Below are positions 28,961 through 41,800 of a stretch of DNA of 48,083 bases, in pieces. The number at the start of each line of letters is the position of its first letter. Position 1 is the stretch's first letter. The stretch spans positions 21,837 to 69,919 of the forward strand of contig JAJQBC010000108.1 in the NCBI GenBank assembly GCA_021203465.1. Direction: 5' to 3'. The position numbers were made by a program, and so were the translations under genes. The notes below the pieces were generated by a model. The model saw nothing but the letters and a program-made list of their open reading frames with translations. It did not search any database and was not told where the DNA came from. Origin of the DNA: Lachnospiraceae bacterium. GTDB lineage: Bacteria > Bacillota > Clostridia > Lachnospirales > Lachnospiraceae.

Positions 28961-29733
28961 AGATCAAAAATGTCGTCAAGGTCATGAACTTCCACGCTCT
29001 GATTCGCGTCGACGCGGCGAAGCGCAAGGCGAAGCGCTACCAGATGATGGAGCGGGAGGTCATGTCCATGCTGGACCAGATCATGAATAACCGCAACCTG
29101 ACGCTCGACAAGAATATCCTGAAGCCGGGCGAGGGGAAGCCGACGCTGACGGTCTACTTAGGCTCGGACTACGGCTTCTGCAGCAATTACAACTCCCTCG
29201 TGAACGGGGAGATCGACCGCAACCCGGACGGGGACAAGATCCTGATCGGCAAGAAGCTGCGGCGGAACGCGGACCATGTGCTGCTGCGCATGGACCAGGA
29301 CGAGCTGGAGAGCCGGGAGCGGGAGGTCGAGGAGCTCTTAAAGACGAGCATCCTGCGCCGCCAGCACTCCGCGATCGATGTCGTCTTCGTGCGCTACATC
29401 AACGCGGCGGAGTGCCGCAAGGATGTGCACCGCATCTTCCCGATCGAGATTCCGAAGGACGCGTCCCCGGAGGACTATAAGGACGACTTCATGATCGACG
29501 GCGAGATCGAGTCCCTGATCATGGAGCTGACCGCGACCTGGCTGCTCTATGAGATCCAGATCATCCGCACGTCGGGTTACGCCTCGGAGAATATCCTGCG
29601 GCAGAACACGACGAGCGAATCTCTGAAAAAGATCGATGAGATTGAAGAGGAACAGCGGATGGAGGAGCGGCGCGAAAAGCGCGCCGAGGAATTCTCCAAG
29701 GTTATTGAAAACTATCAGAAAAAAGCATATTAG
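28957..29733 (+). CDS. atpG: F1-type ATPase gamma-like central stalk subunit
   Basis: Rotor subunit of 258 residues against about 285 in the usual gamma. The N-terminal helix (MKIKNVVKVMNFHALIRVDA) and the long, charged C-terminal helix should form the coiled coil that turns inside alpha3beta3. The conserved gamma motif GLCGGFN is seen here as DYGFCSNYN near residue 70. The ENILRQNTTSESLKKIDEI stretch corresponds to the gamma C-terminal signature with EN.R....A..NA, followed by a very Glu/Arg-rich end. Divergence from housekeeping gamma is high while both ends stay recognisable. It sits between alpha and beta, exactly as in standard operons, and overlaps alpha by 4 bases. Confidence 0.88.
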   Translation: MKIKNVVKVMNFHALIRVDAAKRKAKRYQMMEREVMSMLDQIMNNRNLTLDKNILKPGEGKPTLTVYLGSDYGFCSNYNSLVNGEIDRNPDGDKILIGKKLRRNADHVLLRMDQDELESREREVEELLKTSILRRQHSAIDVVFVRYINAAECRKDVHRIFPIEIPKDASPEDYKDDFMIDGEIESLIMELTATWLLYEIQIIRTSGYASENILRQNTTSESLKKIDEIEEEQRMEERREKRAEEFSKVIENYQKKAY

Positions 29734-29741
29734 CGAGGTGA

Positions 29742-31142
<1,401 letters not shown>

Positions 31143-31149
31143 GCGTGCC

Positions 31150-31449
31150 ATGGCGGGACAGAAGGACGGCATGCAGCAGGGCGCGGGGAAGCTGACGGCC
31201 CGCGTCGTGAGCCTCGATGAGGGCATGCAGGAGTATACGGGCGTCAGCCTGATCCGGATCAAGAGCAGGTACTACAATCTGCTGATCATGGAGGATTATA
31301 CCCCGAGTATCGGGGAGGTCGAGGGGACGGTCACGATCATTTCCGACACGCAGTCGGTGAAGCTTGAGAATATAAGGGGCTTCTACCTGCACAAAAAGAA
31401 TGTGTTCCGGCTCATGATCCGGGACCAGGAGGAATCCAGTGTATCGTAG
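31150..31449 (+). CDS. atpC: Epsilon-like subunit, N-terminal beta-sandwich only
   Basis: Protein of 99 residues in the epsilon position. After a polar N-terminus, LTARVVSLDEGMQEYTGVSLI and then YYNLLIMEDYTPSIGEVEGTVTI follow the layout of the epsilon beta-sandwich (VVSP....F.GEV..I..., then G.LGILPGHAPL.T...PG...I), and KLENIRGFYLHKKNVF matches the end of that domain. The two C-terminal helices that inhibit ATP hydrolysis in housekeeping epsilon are absent. Homology is weak and leans on gene order; an unrelated small stalk protein is the alternative. The start has no strong ribosome-binding site and lies 7 bases after beta. The 3' end overlaps the next gene by 11 bases. Confidence 0.6.
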   Translation: MAGQKDGMQQGAGKLTARVVSLDEGMQEYTGVSLIRIKSRYYNLLIMEDYTPSIGEVEGTVTIISDTQSVKLENIRGFYLHKKNVFRLMIRDQEESSVS

Positions 31450-32068
31450 GTTTTTGTACTATATCACACAGTTCGAATATCTGGCGCTCTTCACCGTCGT
31501 AAGCCTGATCGCGGTGACGGTCGTGCTGGCGCTGCAGATGCGGGACTTTCGCTGGAGCAGCCGCAGGAGGCTGCAGATCCTGACGCTGTTTTTCGGGATG
31601 TCGCCGCGCTACATGGTCTATCTGGCGGCGAACTATCTGCAGCTGATGTTCGTGCTCTCGCAGCTCGCGACCCTGCAGGATATCGAACTGTCGCACCTGA
31701 TTTTCCTCGTGCTGATCGGACTGATCCAGGCCGTCGCGATCAGGCAGCCGGCGGAGAGCCTGCGCTCCTTCTTTGGCAGCGTGCTGCTCTATGCGGCTTT
31801 CCTGATCGTGGATCTTCTGAAATCCTATATCTTCGACCTGCGGTTTGACTGGCGCATCGCTTTTGTGTGCGTGCTGCTCTGCGCGTTTCTGGTGCTGTAC
31901 TCGCTGTACTTTTTCATCAACAGCATCAAATGCCTGGCCTCGCGCCATGTGGATGCGGAGCGCGTGCGCGTCGAGCGGACGAGGCGGATCCGCCGCCATC
32001 CGACGCCGGGGGAGGATATCGGGCTGATCGATCTGGATGTGCAGGACCTGGACGAACTGGAGGAGTAA
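31439..32068 (+). CDS. Five-helix membrane protein of unknown family following epsilon
   Basis: Protein of 209 residues with GTG start, 6 bases after AGGAGG. Hydrophobic segments lie at about 14-34, 54-77, 83-100, 108-128 and 139-163, followed by a basic then acidic cytosolic tail (RRIRRHPTPGED, then an Asp/Glu-rich end). I do not recognise the family. Its size, helix number and location with the ATPase genes make it the only candidate to replace the missing a subunit. A SLRSFFG string with Arg109 before helix 4 faintly recalls the a-subunit LRLFGN motif, but one residue is inserted and the rest does not match. With no carboxylate in c, a proton path would be pointless, so a membrane anchor or coupling protein to S5/S6 is more likely. 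Function is inference. Confidence 0.7.
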   Translation: MYRRFLYYITQFEYLALFTVVSLIAVTVVLALQMRDFRWSSRRRLQILTLFFGMSPRYMVYLAANYLQLMFVLSQLATLQDIELSHLIFLVLIGLIQAVAIRQPAESLRSFFGSVLLYAAFLIVDLLKSYIFDLRFDWRIAFVCVLLCAFLVLYSLYFFINSIKCLASRHVDAERVRVERTRRIRRHPTPGEDIGLIDLDVQDLDELEE

Positions 32069-32069
32069 C

Positions 32070-32807
32070 ATGAAAAAACTGAGCATTGACCTTGAAAATC
32101 TGAAAAAAAGAAGGCACGAGCTGATCGTTCCGGTCGCGCTGATGGCGGGGCTGCTGGCCACGATTTTCATCGTTGTGCAGCTGCTGGGCAGCGCCGAGCG
32201 CGTCGTGATCGACGAGCCGGTCTACCAGTATGTATTTGAGGAGCGGGACGAGTATACGGACGGAATTGTGATGAAAAAGACGGAGGATACCGTGATGATC
32301 GACTATGGCCATCAGACCGTGGAGACGGACGGCTGTCCCTTTTACTATACAGATCAGGACAAGCTGATCCTGAGCGATGATTTCCTGTACCTTCAGAGGA
32401 ACGGCGATATCGGCGGGCTGGTGTCGTATTTCACGACGCTCACGGCGAACGGCGACGGCACTTACACGCTGGCGGACGGGACGAGCGGGACGCTGACCGG
32501 CGGCATGCTGCACGACGGCGGGGACGTCTTCATTTTCCTGGAGGACGCGACGGTCAGCTGGAACGGAGAGACAAAGGATATCACGGGCTTTTCCTATGTG
32601 ACCTGCTATCAGGGCGAGAGCATCCTGATCTGGTCCTACGGGGATGAGGAGGCCGTCTGGGAGGAGCTGGACGGAGACGGGGCGACCGTCATGATGGAGA
32701 ATGGAATCGACGTCGATCTGGTGAACGACATTTATTATAAAGCGAACGGTACCAAATTTTTGTTATACACGGATCCGACGATCTTTGATCCGGTAAAGAC
32801 ACAGTGA
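32070..32807 (+). CDS. S5: small N-anchored exported protein
   Basis: Protein of 245 residues starting at ATG 32070, right after GGAGG inside the 3' end of the previous gene. The upstream ATG at 32037 is in frame but has no ribosome-binding site and lies within the membrane-protein gene. A basic cytosolic N-terminus (22 residues, with NLKKRRHE) is followed by a transmembrane helix at about 19-40. The remaining 200 residues form one predicted extracellular beta-rich domain with repeated strand-turn units (DDFLYLQRNGDIGG, GTYTLADGTSGTLTGG, VWEELDGDGATVMMENGIDVDL). The last of these resembles the AWQFL..D....LENGVELNL ending of the S1-S3 membrane-proximal domain. So S5 seems to be that membrane-proximal module alone, without rod or Fn3 domains. 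Function unknown. Confidence 0.8.
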   Translation: MKKLSIDLENLKKRRHELIVPVALMAGLLATIFIVVQLLGSAERVVIDEPVYQYVFEERDEYTDGIVMKKTEDTVMIDYGHQTVETDGCPFYYTDQDKLILSDDFLYLQRNGDIGGLVSYFTTLTANGDGTYTLADGTSGTLTGGMLHDGGDVFIFLEDATVSWNGETKDITGFSYVTCYQGESILIWSYGDEEAVWEELDGDGATVMMENGIDVDLVNDIYYKANGTKFLLYTDPTIFDPVKTQ

Positions 32808-32821
32808 AGGGAGGGCTTTAG

Positions 32822-35800
32822 ATGAAGAGAGAGAAGGCGGAAAAACAGAAAAAAGGCATCGGACTGCGCAAAGCGGACCTGCGCCTTCTGCTGGTCGTGG
32901 CGGTTCTGGTCCTGGCCGTGATGGGCATCTTCGCCTGGGCCTTCCGGCAGATTCACATCGGCTACGTGGAGGAGGACGGCTATGTGGTCTCGACCTCGGA
33001 GGTCTACAGCAGCCTGAACAAGGGCGCAGAGGAGGGCCTGCAGCTCCTGCTCACGACGGTGAAGAACAACGACGAGGTCTTTTCCCGCGGCGGGAGCTAT
33101 TACGTCGGCGCGGATATGACCGAGTACGAGTCGGAATTCCCGCTGTACGCGAACGACGGGCAGAGCCTTTATTTCATGAACGACAGCTCGCAGCTCGTGA
33201 CGGAGGAGTTCGAGCTTCTGAGCACCTATCAGGGCATGTTCGTCGCGGGCGGCTACTCTTTCAATTCCGACAGGGAGCAGGCGGACGTCGAGACGATCTA
33301 CCTCGTGAAGCTGAAGAACGGCCTCTACATGAACGTGCTGCAGATCCGCTTTGTCGGGGACAGCGAGGAATATGTGATGAGCGTGAATTCCATCGCGCTC
33401 TTCGGAACGAGCTCCGTGCGCTGGTTTGAGCAGAGCGACGACGTGCTGAGCTATTACGCGATCGAGGATGCCTCGGATTTCAGTGTGTACATCGGCGACC
33501 AGGTCTTCAGCTATTCGGAATTCCTCGAGAAGCTGAACGGCGCCTCGACGGATTCTTCCGCGCAGACGGATGCCTCGGAGGTCACCGCGGAGGCCGGTGA
33601 TGAGGGCGAAGCGGAGGAAGAGGAGCGGGAGACCGTCAATATCAAGTCCACCAATGTGGGCAGCCGTGAGAGCGGCGACAATGAGACCGGGGACGACGGC
33701 AGCGCCGAGAGCAGCGCGAAGGAGGAATCCGGCAGCGGAACGGCCTCGTCCGGCTCCGGCAGCGCTTCAGGTTCCGGTTCCGCCTCGTCCGGCTCGGGTT
33801 CTTCTTCGGGCAGCGGCGGTTCGGGCAGCGATGACAGCTCTGAGAGCAGCGTGGACGTGGACAACGGCGGCGAGGCCACGGGCGAACACAGGACCGGCAG
33901 CAGCGCTTCGGCGGAGACGGCCTATCAGGCGCCGCAGGTGAGCGTCACGATCGTGAGCGTGGGCACCTACTATGTGGAGTTCGCCGTGACGATCGAGGAT
34001 GAGGGCGGCTATCTGAAAAAGGTCACTTCAAAGGTGCTCTGGGACGGCAGCGACGGCCAGAGGAAATCCGTGCGCGAGGACGGCACCTACACGATCAGCA
34101 ACCTTCCCTCCGACACAGACTGTGTGCTGCGCCTCGAGGTGAAGTATCGCAACAACGCGGGCGAATATGTGGTGGCCGTGCTGGATGATATCTCCTTCCA
34201 CACGCTCTCCATCGAGGAGGGCACGAATGTCCTCTATCTGGACTACACGCCGGATCGCAGCGAGAGGGATAAGGCGGATAACGGCGATTATGATCAGATC
34301 TACTCCGACACCATTGAGATTCAGGATCTGGCGGTCTACGAGGTTGGCGACGCGGATCTGCCGGAGGACACGACGACGATGGACTACGTACGCTACTTCC
34401 GCATCCGCATTTACTATGCGAGCGGCAGCAAGAAGGGGGAGCAGGCGACGAGCTTCCTCCTGTCGAACTCGCAGAAGAAGGCGGTGCTGACGGAGCTCGG
34501 CGCGACTGGGGATATCGGACTCGACTGGATGTCGGATAGCGAGGACGCGATCACGCCGGATACCGATTATTACTATGAATTCGAACTGCTCGACCGCTAC
34601 GGCGAGTCGCTGCAGGTCGTCTACGGCCCGGGGACGAAGGACAAGAGCCGCTATGGCAGCAACGGCGAGCCGCTGGAGTACGGGGAGGAGGGCTATGACC
34701 GTAATTCCTACACCTGCAGCGAGGATCCGACCAGAAAGCTGCAGCTCGGCAGCGCGAGCTATGAGAAGCAGGTCGTGACCGTGTCGCTGACGAATCCGGA
34801 CGGAAAGGCGAAGATTACCGACCTTTACCTGACTGAGAAGGATCAGTACGGCCGCTATATCGTGTGGTCGTATGATGAAGAAACCGGGGAAATCTCCGGG
34901 TCCGTCAGCAATGATTCGACGGCGACGGGGAATGCCCGCTTTGTGCTGATGGCTACAGAGGATCTCTATAAGGGAGCGACCAACGCCGGATACAATGGTG
35001 AGGCCTCCTACACCTGGTCGAAGCTGAGCCTGCCCGCCTTCGCGAATTCGGTCTACACGATCTCGCTGAACGCCTGCTACTCGATCGGCGACCGCAAGGG
35101 CGACGGCAGTGTGCTGGACGATGAAGGAAATGCGACTGATTATTATACAAAGACGCTCGCGACGCGCAGCAATGCCCGCACGAGTGCCTTAAGTACGCTC
35201 GGGAATGTGGCCTACAGCCGTCAGGCGGGGGACTCGACGGCGGACTCCGTGAGCTATACCTACACTTCGACGACCATTTCAAGCAGCCTGCAGGCGCTGC
35301 TCTACAAGTACGAGTATGAGCTCGTCAATGCCAAGGATGAGAGCGATGTGCCGCTGTCCCTGCGTATTTCGAAGGAGTATGAGGAGATCAGCGATGCGCA
35401 GGGGATCATCCTGACTACGCCGGACGGTGACACGGAGGCAGTGGACTGGAGCCTGAACTACAGCTGTGTGATCCGCGACGCGGACGGCAATCTCTATACT
35501 GTGAGCGGGGAGATCTATTATGACGGGACTGAGGTGCTGCGCACGGTTTCTGTTACAGACAGTGATGGGAATGCGGTGGACAGCATTGCATACGCGGCAG
35601 AGCCCATTTCCTTCCCCATAGATACGAGCCTGGACGAGAACGCTGCGATTCTGGACGCCTTCTATGATGCGCTCGAGATGGACAGCGTGGAACTTCTGCT
35701 GACCGGCGCGACATCAGATGACGGGTCGACGACCTATTCCGACTATTCGATCAGCAGTGCCGCGGCGGTGACGCTGGATTTTGAGTATATCATGGATGGC

Positions 35801-38800
35801 AATGAGGTTGTCAGCATACCGAACGAGGATTACGCGATCGGCACGACGGCGTCGCAGCTGCGCACGGCCTTCATGAGCCTCGCACAGGATACGGAGACGG
35901 ATGACTCCGACAAGACCTGGTCGGCGGCCTGGCTCTACGCGCTGAGCGCGAAGTCCGCCGCGCTGAACTTCACCGTGAGCGGCCTCGAGAGCAACGGGTC
36001 CTACACGGCCTCGTCGGCGGCCTACGCCTACCAGAGCGGCAGCGAAGATGAGAGCGGCGATCCGGTTATCACGAAGGTGACCTCGACGAGCACGACGCTG
36101 TCCCTGCCGACGCTGAAGGGCGAGCCGGTCGTGAACATGAATATCTTTACGACCTCCACGGAGCTGACGCTCTTTGATTTCTACGTGTATGACAAGGACG
36201 ATGCGATCATCGCCTCCGGCAAATATGACTGCCTGGTGCGCGTGACGCTCTATGAGTACGACGAGGAGACCGGCGAGGAGACGCAGGTCGACTATGTTGA
36301 GATCGCTCCTCTGCAGAGCGGGGACGCCGACAGCGAGGACGGGATCACGGACGAGCAGACGCAGGATATCGTCTTCAGCAACCTGAGCTCCGGCACGACC
36401 TATATCATCAAGGTAACGGCGCTCGCCTATGACGACGGCTCGGGCGAGACGCAGTACAACTATCTGATCGGCGAGGACAGCGGAGGTACCTACTGGACGC
36501 AGGAGAACGGCGTCTGGCAGGTCGTCGTCGGCGAGACGCTCACGACCGGCCTGCTGCTCGAGGAGGTGTTGAACGACGATCCCTTCACGCTGGAGAACCA
36601 GTTGATCGACTACTCGACCGACGAGGACGAGGACACGGGCTGGGAGCTCGGTACGCTCGACTCTTCGACCGGCGAAGTCGTGAATTCCAATACCACCTGG
36701 TACCGCACGACGCCGCTGATCGATCTCTGGGAGGACACGGACGGTGATGACGAGCTCGACTGCCTGTCCTGGGACGACATGTTTGTGCTGCGTGCGATCA
36801 ACGGTAATACGGTCTATTTCTACGACACAGAAGGGGAGTATCTGGGCTACTGCAGCGTGTATGTGCAGGACACCGGCTCGGAGGCGACCGGCATCCTGAC
36901 GCTCGCGGGGCAGCCGCTCTCCGGCAATACCAGGAGCTATACGCTCGACGAGATCCGCTATGCGCGTGTGACGATTCATAATACCTACTCGGATCAGGCC
37001 TTCTTCGGACGGCTGGATGCGGGCTATTTCACGACGGACGATGGCAGCGACGACAGCGGTGACAGCAGCGGGGCGGCTGCGGACGTCTGGGGACGGCTGC
37101 TGGATGGTCACAACTACTGGGAAGATATCGAGGGTTCGTATCAGTCCGGGAGCTATTACGGCACCACGATCAAGATCAACGGCGGCGAGATCTTCCTGGT
37201 CACGGGGCAGAGCTCCTCGGGCAGCGGATATGACCGCGCGCTGCGGTTTTACGACAGCGGCGGAAATATAATTAAATTTAAGAGCAGCGATGGGTATGAG
37301 TCTGAAACGCGGCGTGTAAGGCAGGGCATGTTCTTCGTTGCCCCGGAGAACGCGGTAGAGATCGAGGTTGGCTACAGCAGCAGCGACGAATCGGCCGAGA
37401 ACCTGGGCTTCTATATCCTGAGCGACAAAGACATCGTGGATGATTATCTGGCTGCGGTGAGCGCACTCACAGTGACCGGAAGAAAATCCCTGAACAGCAG
37501 CGGCGGGCAGGACACGGCGGATGTGAACTACGAGGTGACCAGCAAGTTTAAGGTGAGCGCGGGAGACGTCTATCTGGTGGCAAACTGGGGGCAGTATGTC
37601 GCCTTCTACAGCGGTGAGAAGGGAGACACCTTTGTAAGCCGGACGAACGCAAGCTCCCAGAGCTTTCAGTATGTGGTCGTCCCGGAGGGCGTGACCTATA
37701 TGGCTGTCCAGAACTATCGCTGGAGCGCGACCCAGGCCCAGTACGACCTGAGCATCACGAACGCGCAGGCCGCGGCCAATAATAACAGTGACAGCGGAAA
37801 CGCCTGCTACAGTATTTCCTTCCTGTACTGCGGGAACCTGCAGTCGGTCTACGAATCGAAGATTCTGGCCGAGGGCACGGAGAAGGCAGGACTGGAAAAA
37901 ACGGACAGTATGTATGCGAACCTGCGCGTACACATCGCGGACGCGGAGGATGTCGATGAGAGCTCCTTCGGCGAGGGCGCGGAGTACTGGATCGACCTCT
38001 ACGGCGTCGAGTGGGAGGACGAGACAGAGGAGATCAGCGATGAGGAGCTGGACGCGAATCTGGTGGGAAGCTATGCCGCCAGTGAAATTGATGATACGGG
38101 GCTGGTCTCGATCAATACCTGCCACACGCTGCCGGTACAGAGCGGTTACAGCTACAAGGCCGTGCTGCGGGCCAGGGCGAGCTCCGGCAGCGACGAGGTC
38201 GATCTCGGCACGGTCTACTTCTCGGTGCGCGCGAGTGCGCAGCCGGTCTACGGCATCAGCAGCGAGGCGCAGGTCATGGGCATGCGCAACGACAACACGG
38301 GGGACTACATCCTGAATAAGGATATCACCTTCACCTCGAACTGCTATTACAACGGCGGCACCTTCTACGGCGTCTTCGACCTGCAGGGCCACACGCTGAC
38401 GAACACGCGCGCGGGCATGCTGTTTGACAATATCGGTAGTGCCTCGAAGAAGACCGGCACGGTCAAGAACGGTACGCTGGCCTTTGAGCGCGTGCGCAGC
38501 TCCGACTCGACCGGTATGGCCTATCTCACCGGCACGAACTACGGGACGCTGGAGAACCTGAATTTCAAGGTCAACGTTACGAACCCGGTGCTCAGCAGCA
38601 GCGGCAGCACGGTCGTCTACGACAACAGCATGTGGAACAGCGAGACTTATGTGCAGGTCATCAGCACCAACTATGGGACGCTCTGCAACTTCACGGTCGA
38701 GTATGAGGCAGACCTGATCAGTTGCCGTGAGGTCGGCTTTGTCCGCTACAACTATGGGACGATCGAGAATGGCTATGTCTACGGCGATGGCTGCCTGATG

Positions 38801-41800
38801 GGCGGCCACATGGTCGGCGGCCTGGTGTGCTATAACCAGAGCGCGGGTGTCGTGCGCGGCATTTACAGCACGATCAACACGATGTCGAACGCGACCGGAG
38901 GCCTTGGCGGAAATATTACCTCATCCACAGATAACGGCATGTACAACGGCACGATCATAGCGATCAACTACGGCAAGGCGGAGGGGCTGCTCGCGACCGG
39001 CAATGTCTACGAGTATACGACCTCGAAGAGCACGAGCGGGAACTATACGTTCTCGAGCGGCAGCTATTACCTCAAGAAGGGCTGCGCGGTCGGCACGACG
39101 TCGAACCGCATGGACACGACGGAGTCCTACTATACGAACGTGGGCTCGAACCGTCGTGTCAGCTACAGCTCCGCCTATGACGAGCGCGTCGAGGGCGCGC
39201 TGCTGGTCGACCCGAGCTGGTTCGAGGAACTCTACGATGAGCAGACGGTCGGCGACGGGCTCGACATGGAGAATCTCTCCGACCTGCTCTCCTCGGGCTA
39301 CTATCCGTGGGTCGACATGGGCGTGGCGGCGGAGAAATACAGCATCCGTCAGCCCTACCTTGTGTTGGATGTCTCCTCCTCGAGCTTTGACCTCATCAAG
39401 AGCGAGGTGACCGGGTATGTTTACGACGACGACGGCTTCGCGACGGCCTATGTGACCTTTACGCTGAATAACCCGGGCTACAATGTGACGAACATCCTGG
39501 CGAACAGCCTGGAGATCAATATTCTGACTCAGGGTGAAAATGAAGACACCGGTTTCTATGAGGTGAATACGACCGTGACGGTAAGCGACACCGGCGAGTA
39601 TGTGTCCGACTACTATATCCGCGCGGTCTACTACCAGATCACGACCGGCGGCTCGAAGTCCTCGGTGACCTACGCCTCCTCGGCGACGAACACTTCGTCG
39701 AACGGCTCGCGTATCCTCGAAGCGGATTTCTATTATCCGCTGAAGGACACGCAGGACTGGACCGAGATCTTCCTCAACTCGGAGTACAGCGACTGGAACT
39801 TCCGAATCTGGAACAATAAGGGCAAGAGTGACGCAGAAGACTGGGATTTCAGCCTGAAGTATGAGACGGAGAACTCCGCCGGCACGACGGTGTCGCGCTG
39901 GCCGGATTCGGTCCGGACGACGACCTTCACGGGCAAGCTGGACGGCACGATGTATGAGCAGGATGAGGACGGGGAATGGGGCGTGGCCTATGACGACACC
40001 GGTGCGGTGAAGTGCCACACGCTGAAGAACCTGTGCAGCTACAACCTGAACTACAACGGAAATCTGGTGATCAACAGCACGAGCGGTGTGACGGCTTATA
40101 ATGGCAGCGTGCTCTACAATGTGAAGGGCAGCGTGACGAACCTGAATATCGAAGACTTCACCTCCGGCGTGCTGCGCAGCTATCATGCCAACGCGGGCGT
40201 CACAGCTGCGAGCATCACGAAGGATACGGTGACCTGGGAGAAGCTGGACGGCATGACCGAGACCATGACGCAGCTGTACGTAAATTCGCAGTGTGGCTTC
40301 ATCGGCTACCTGCAGCAGTACTCGGAGCTGGAGAATGTGCATATCATCGGCGGCTATGTCGGCGGCTACCGGAACAACGGCCAGCAGACGATCGGCACGC
40401 TTGTCGGACAGTCGCAGAATTACAACAGCTTCACGGACTGCAGCGTGACGGGCGTGACGCTCGTGACCTCGTCCTACGCGACGAACCTCTACGCGGGCGG
40501 CATGACCGGTTACAGCGGGACGAACGACTCTTATCTGCGCTGCTATGCGGCGGACATGGATATCGAGGCGGTCAACTCGACGAACGCGAGCTTCAACAGC
40601 TACGGCGTCGGCGGTCTCGTCGGCTATATGACCTATGGCACGGTGACCAACTGCTACACCGGTGGAACTCTGACGAGCGCGGTGCAGCTGACCGGCGGCC
40701 TCATCGGAAAGACGGAGAGCACGACGGAGATCAGCGCGAGCTACTCCGCGATGAGCCTTTCCCTCAGCGCCGGCAGCGGCGGTGGCCTGGTCGGCGGCAA
40801 TACCGGCACCCTGACGGTCATGGACTGCCTGTATACGGGCGCGCTGAGCACGGGCTCGTCTTCGGGTACGATTCATCTGATCGTCGGAAACAATACGCTG
40901 TCCCTGACACTGTCCGGTTGCTATGCGTATCAGCCGAACCTCGATGCGGATAGCAGCCTGATGGACAGCGGCCTGGAGGGCCTGCTGAGTTACAGCCAGC
41001 TGACATCGGATTTCTATACGAGCCTGCTGGGCAGCAGCTTCCTGAGCAGCTGGAGCACTTCCGGCAGTTCCTTTAGCATCAGCGATTCCTACCTGCCCGC
41101 TCTGGCAGACGGCGAAGGAAATCTGCTCGGCGGCCAGGTCGTGGACGGGGAGTGCTATGTGCCGGCGGTCGCGACCGAGGAGCTGAAGATCAGCGATGTG
41201 TACGCCTTCAAGTCGGAGGACCGCTACAGCATCCGGGCGGCGCTGGGACTGACCGACGATACAAAGGTCGCAGACAGAGATTGGTACGGCTGGACGACGA
41301 TGGGCTCTGACGGGAACAAGACATACACGGCGACAGGCAACAGTTTCACCACCCTGATCAGCGCGAACAGCGAGGACACGGGTGTGACGTCCTACGACGC
41401 ACATGACGTGGAGTTCACGCTGTCGCTCGGGACGAGCTACACCTATGCGATCGCCGGTATCGAGATCGAGGGTCTGGACACGGGCGAGGATCTGACGACA
41501 GATACGGTAAATACCGGCGTGGCGACGCCGGGCATGTTTACAGGCGAAAATAACTATAAGTATGATAATAAAGACATGGCAGAGACAGACGCCTACTATG
41601 AAACCTTCCAGCCGGCAAATCTGCAGCTGAATGTGAAGACGGCGCGCTACGAGATCGAGCCGCTGGGGAACGGTTCCTTCCGGATCCGTCTGTATGGCGT
41701 GGATGTGACCTCTTATCAGGATACCTACAATATCACGATCAGCTTCACGAATGGGCTGATCCTGAAGCAGAGCTTCCAGTTCCTGAACGCGGATGGCAAG

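Noticed and set aside
35714-38809. A 1031-codon minus-strand frame inside S6
   Set aside because: Shadow of S6, low-complexity composition, no start context.
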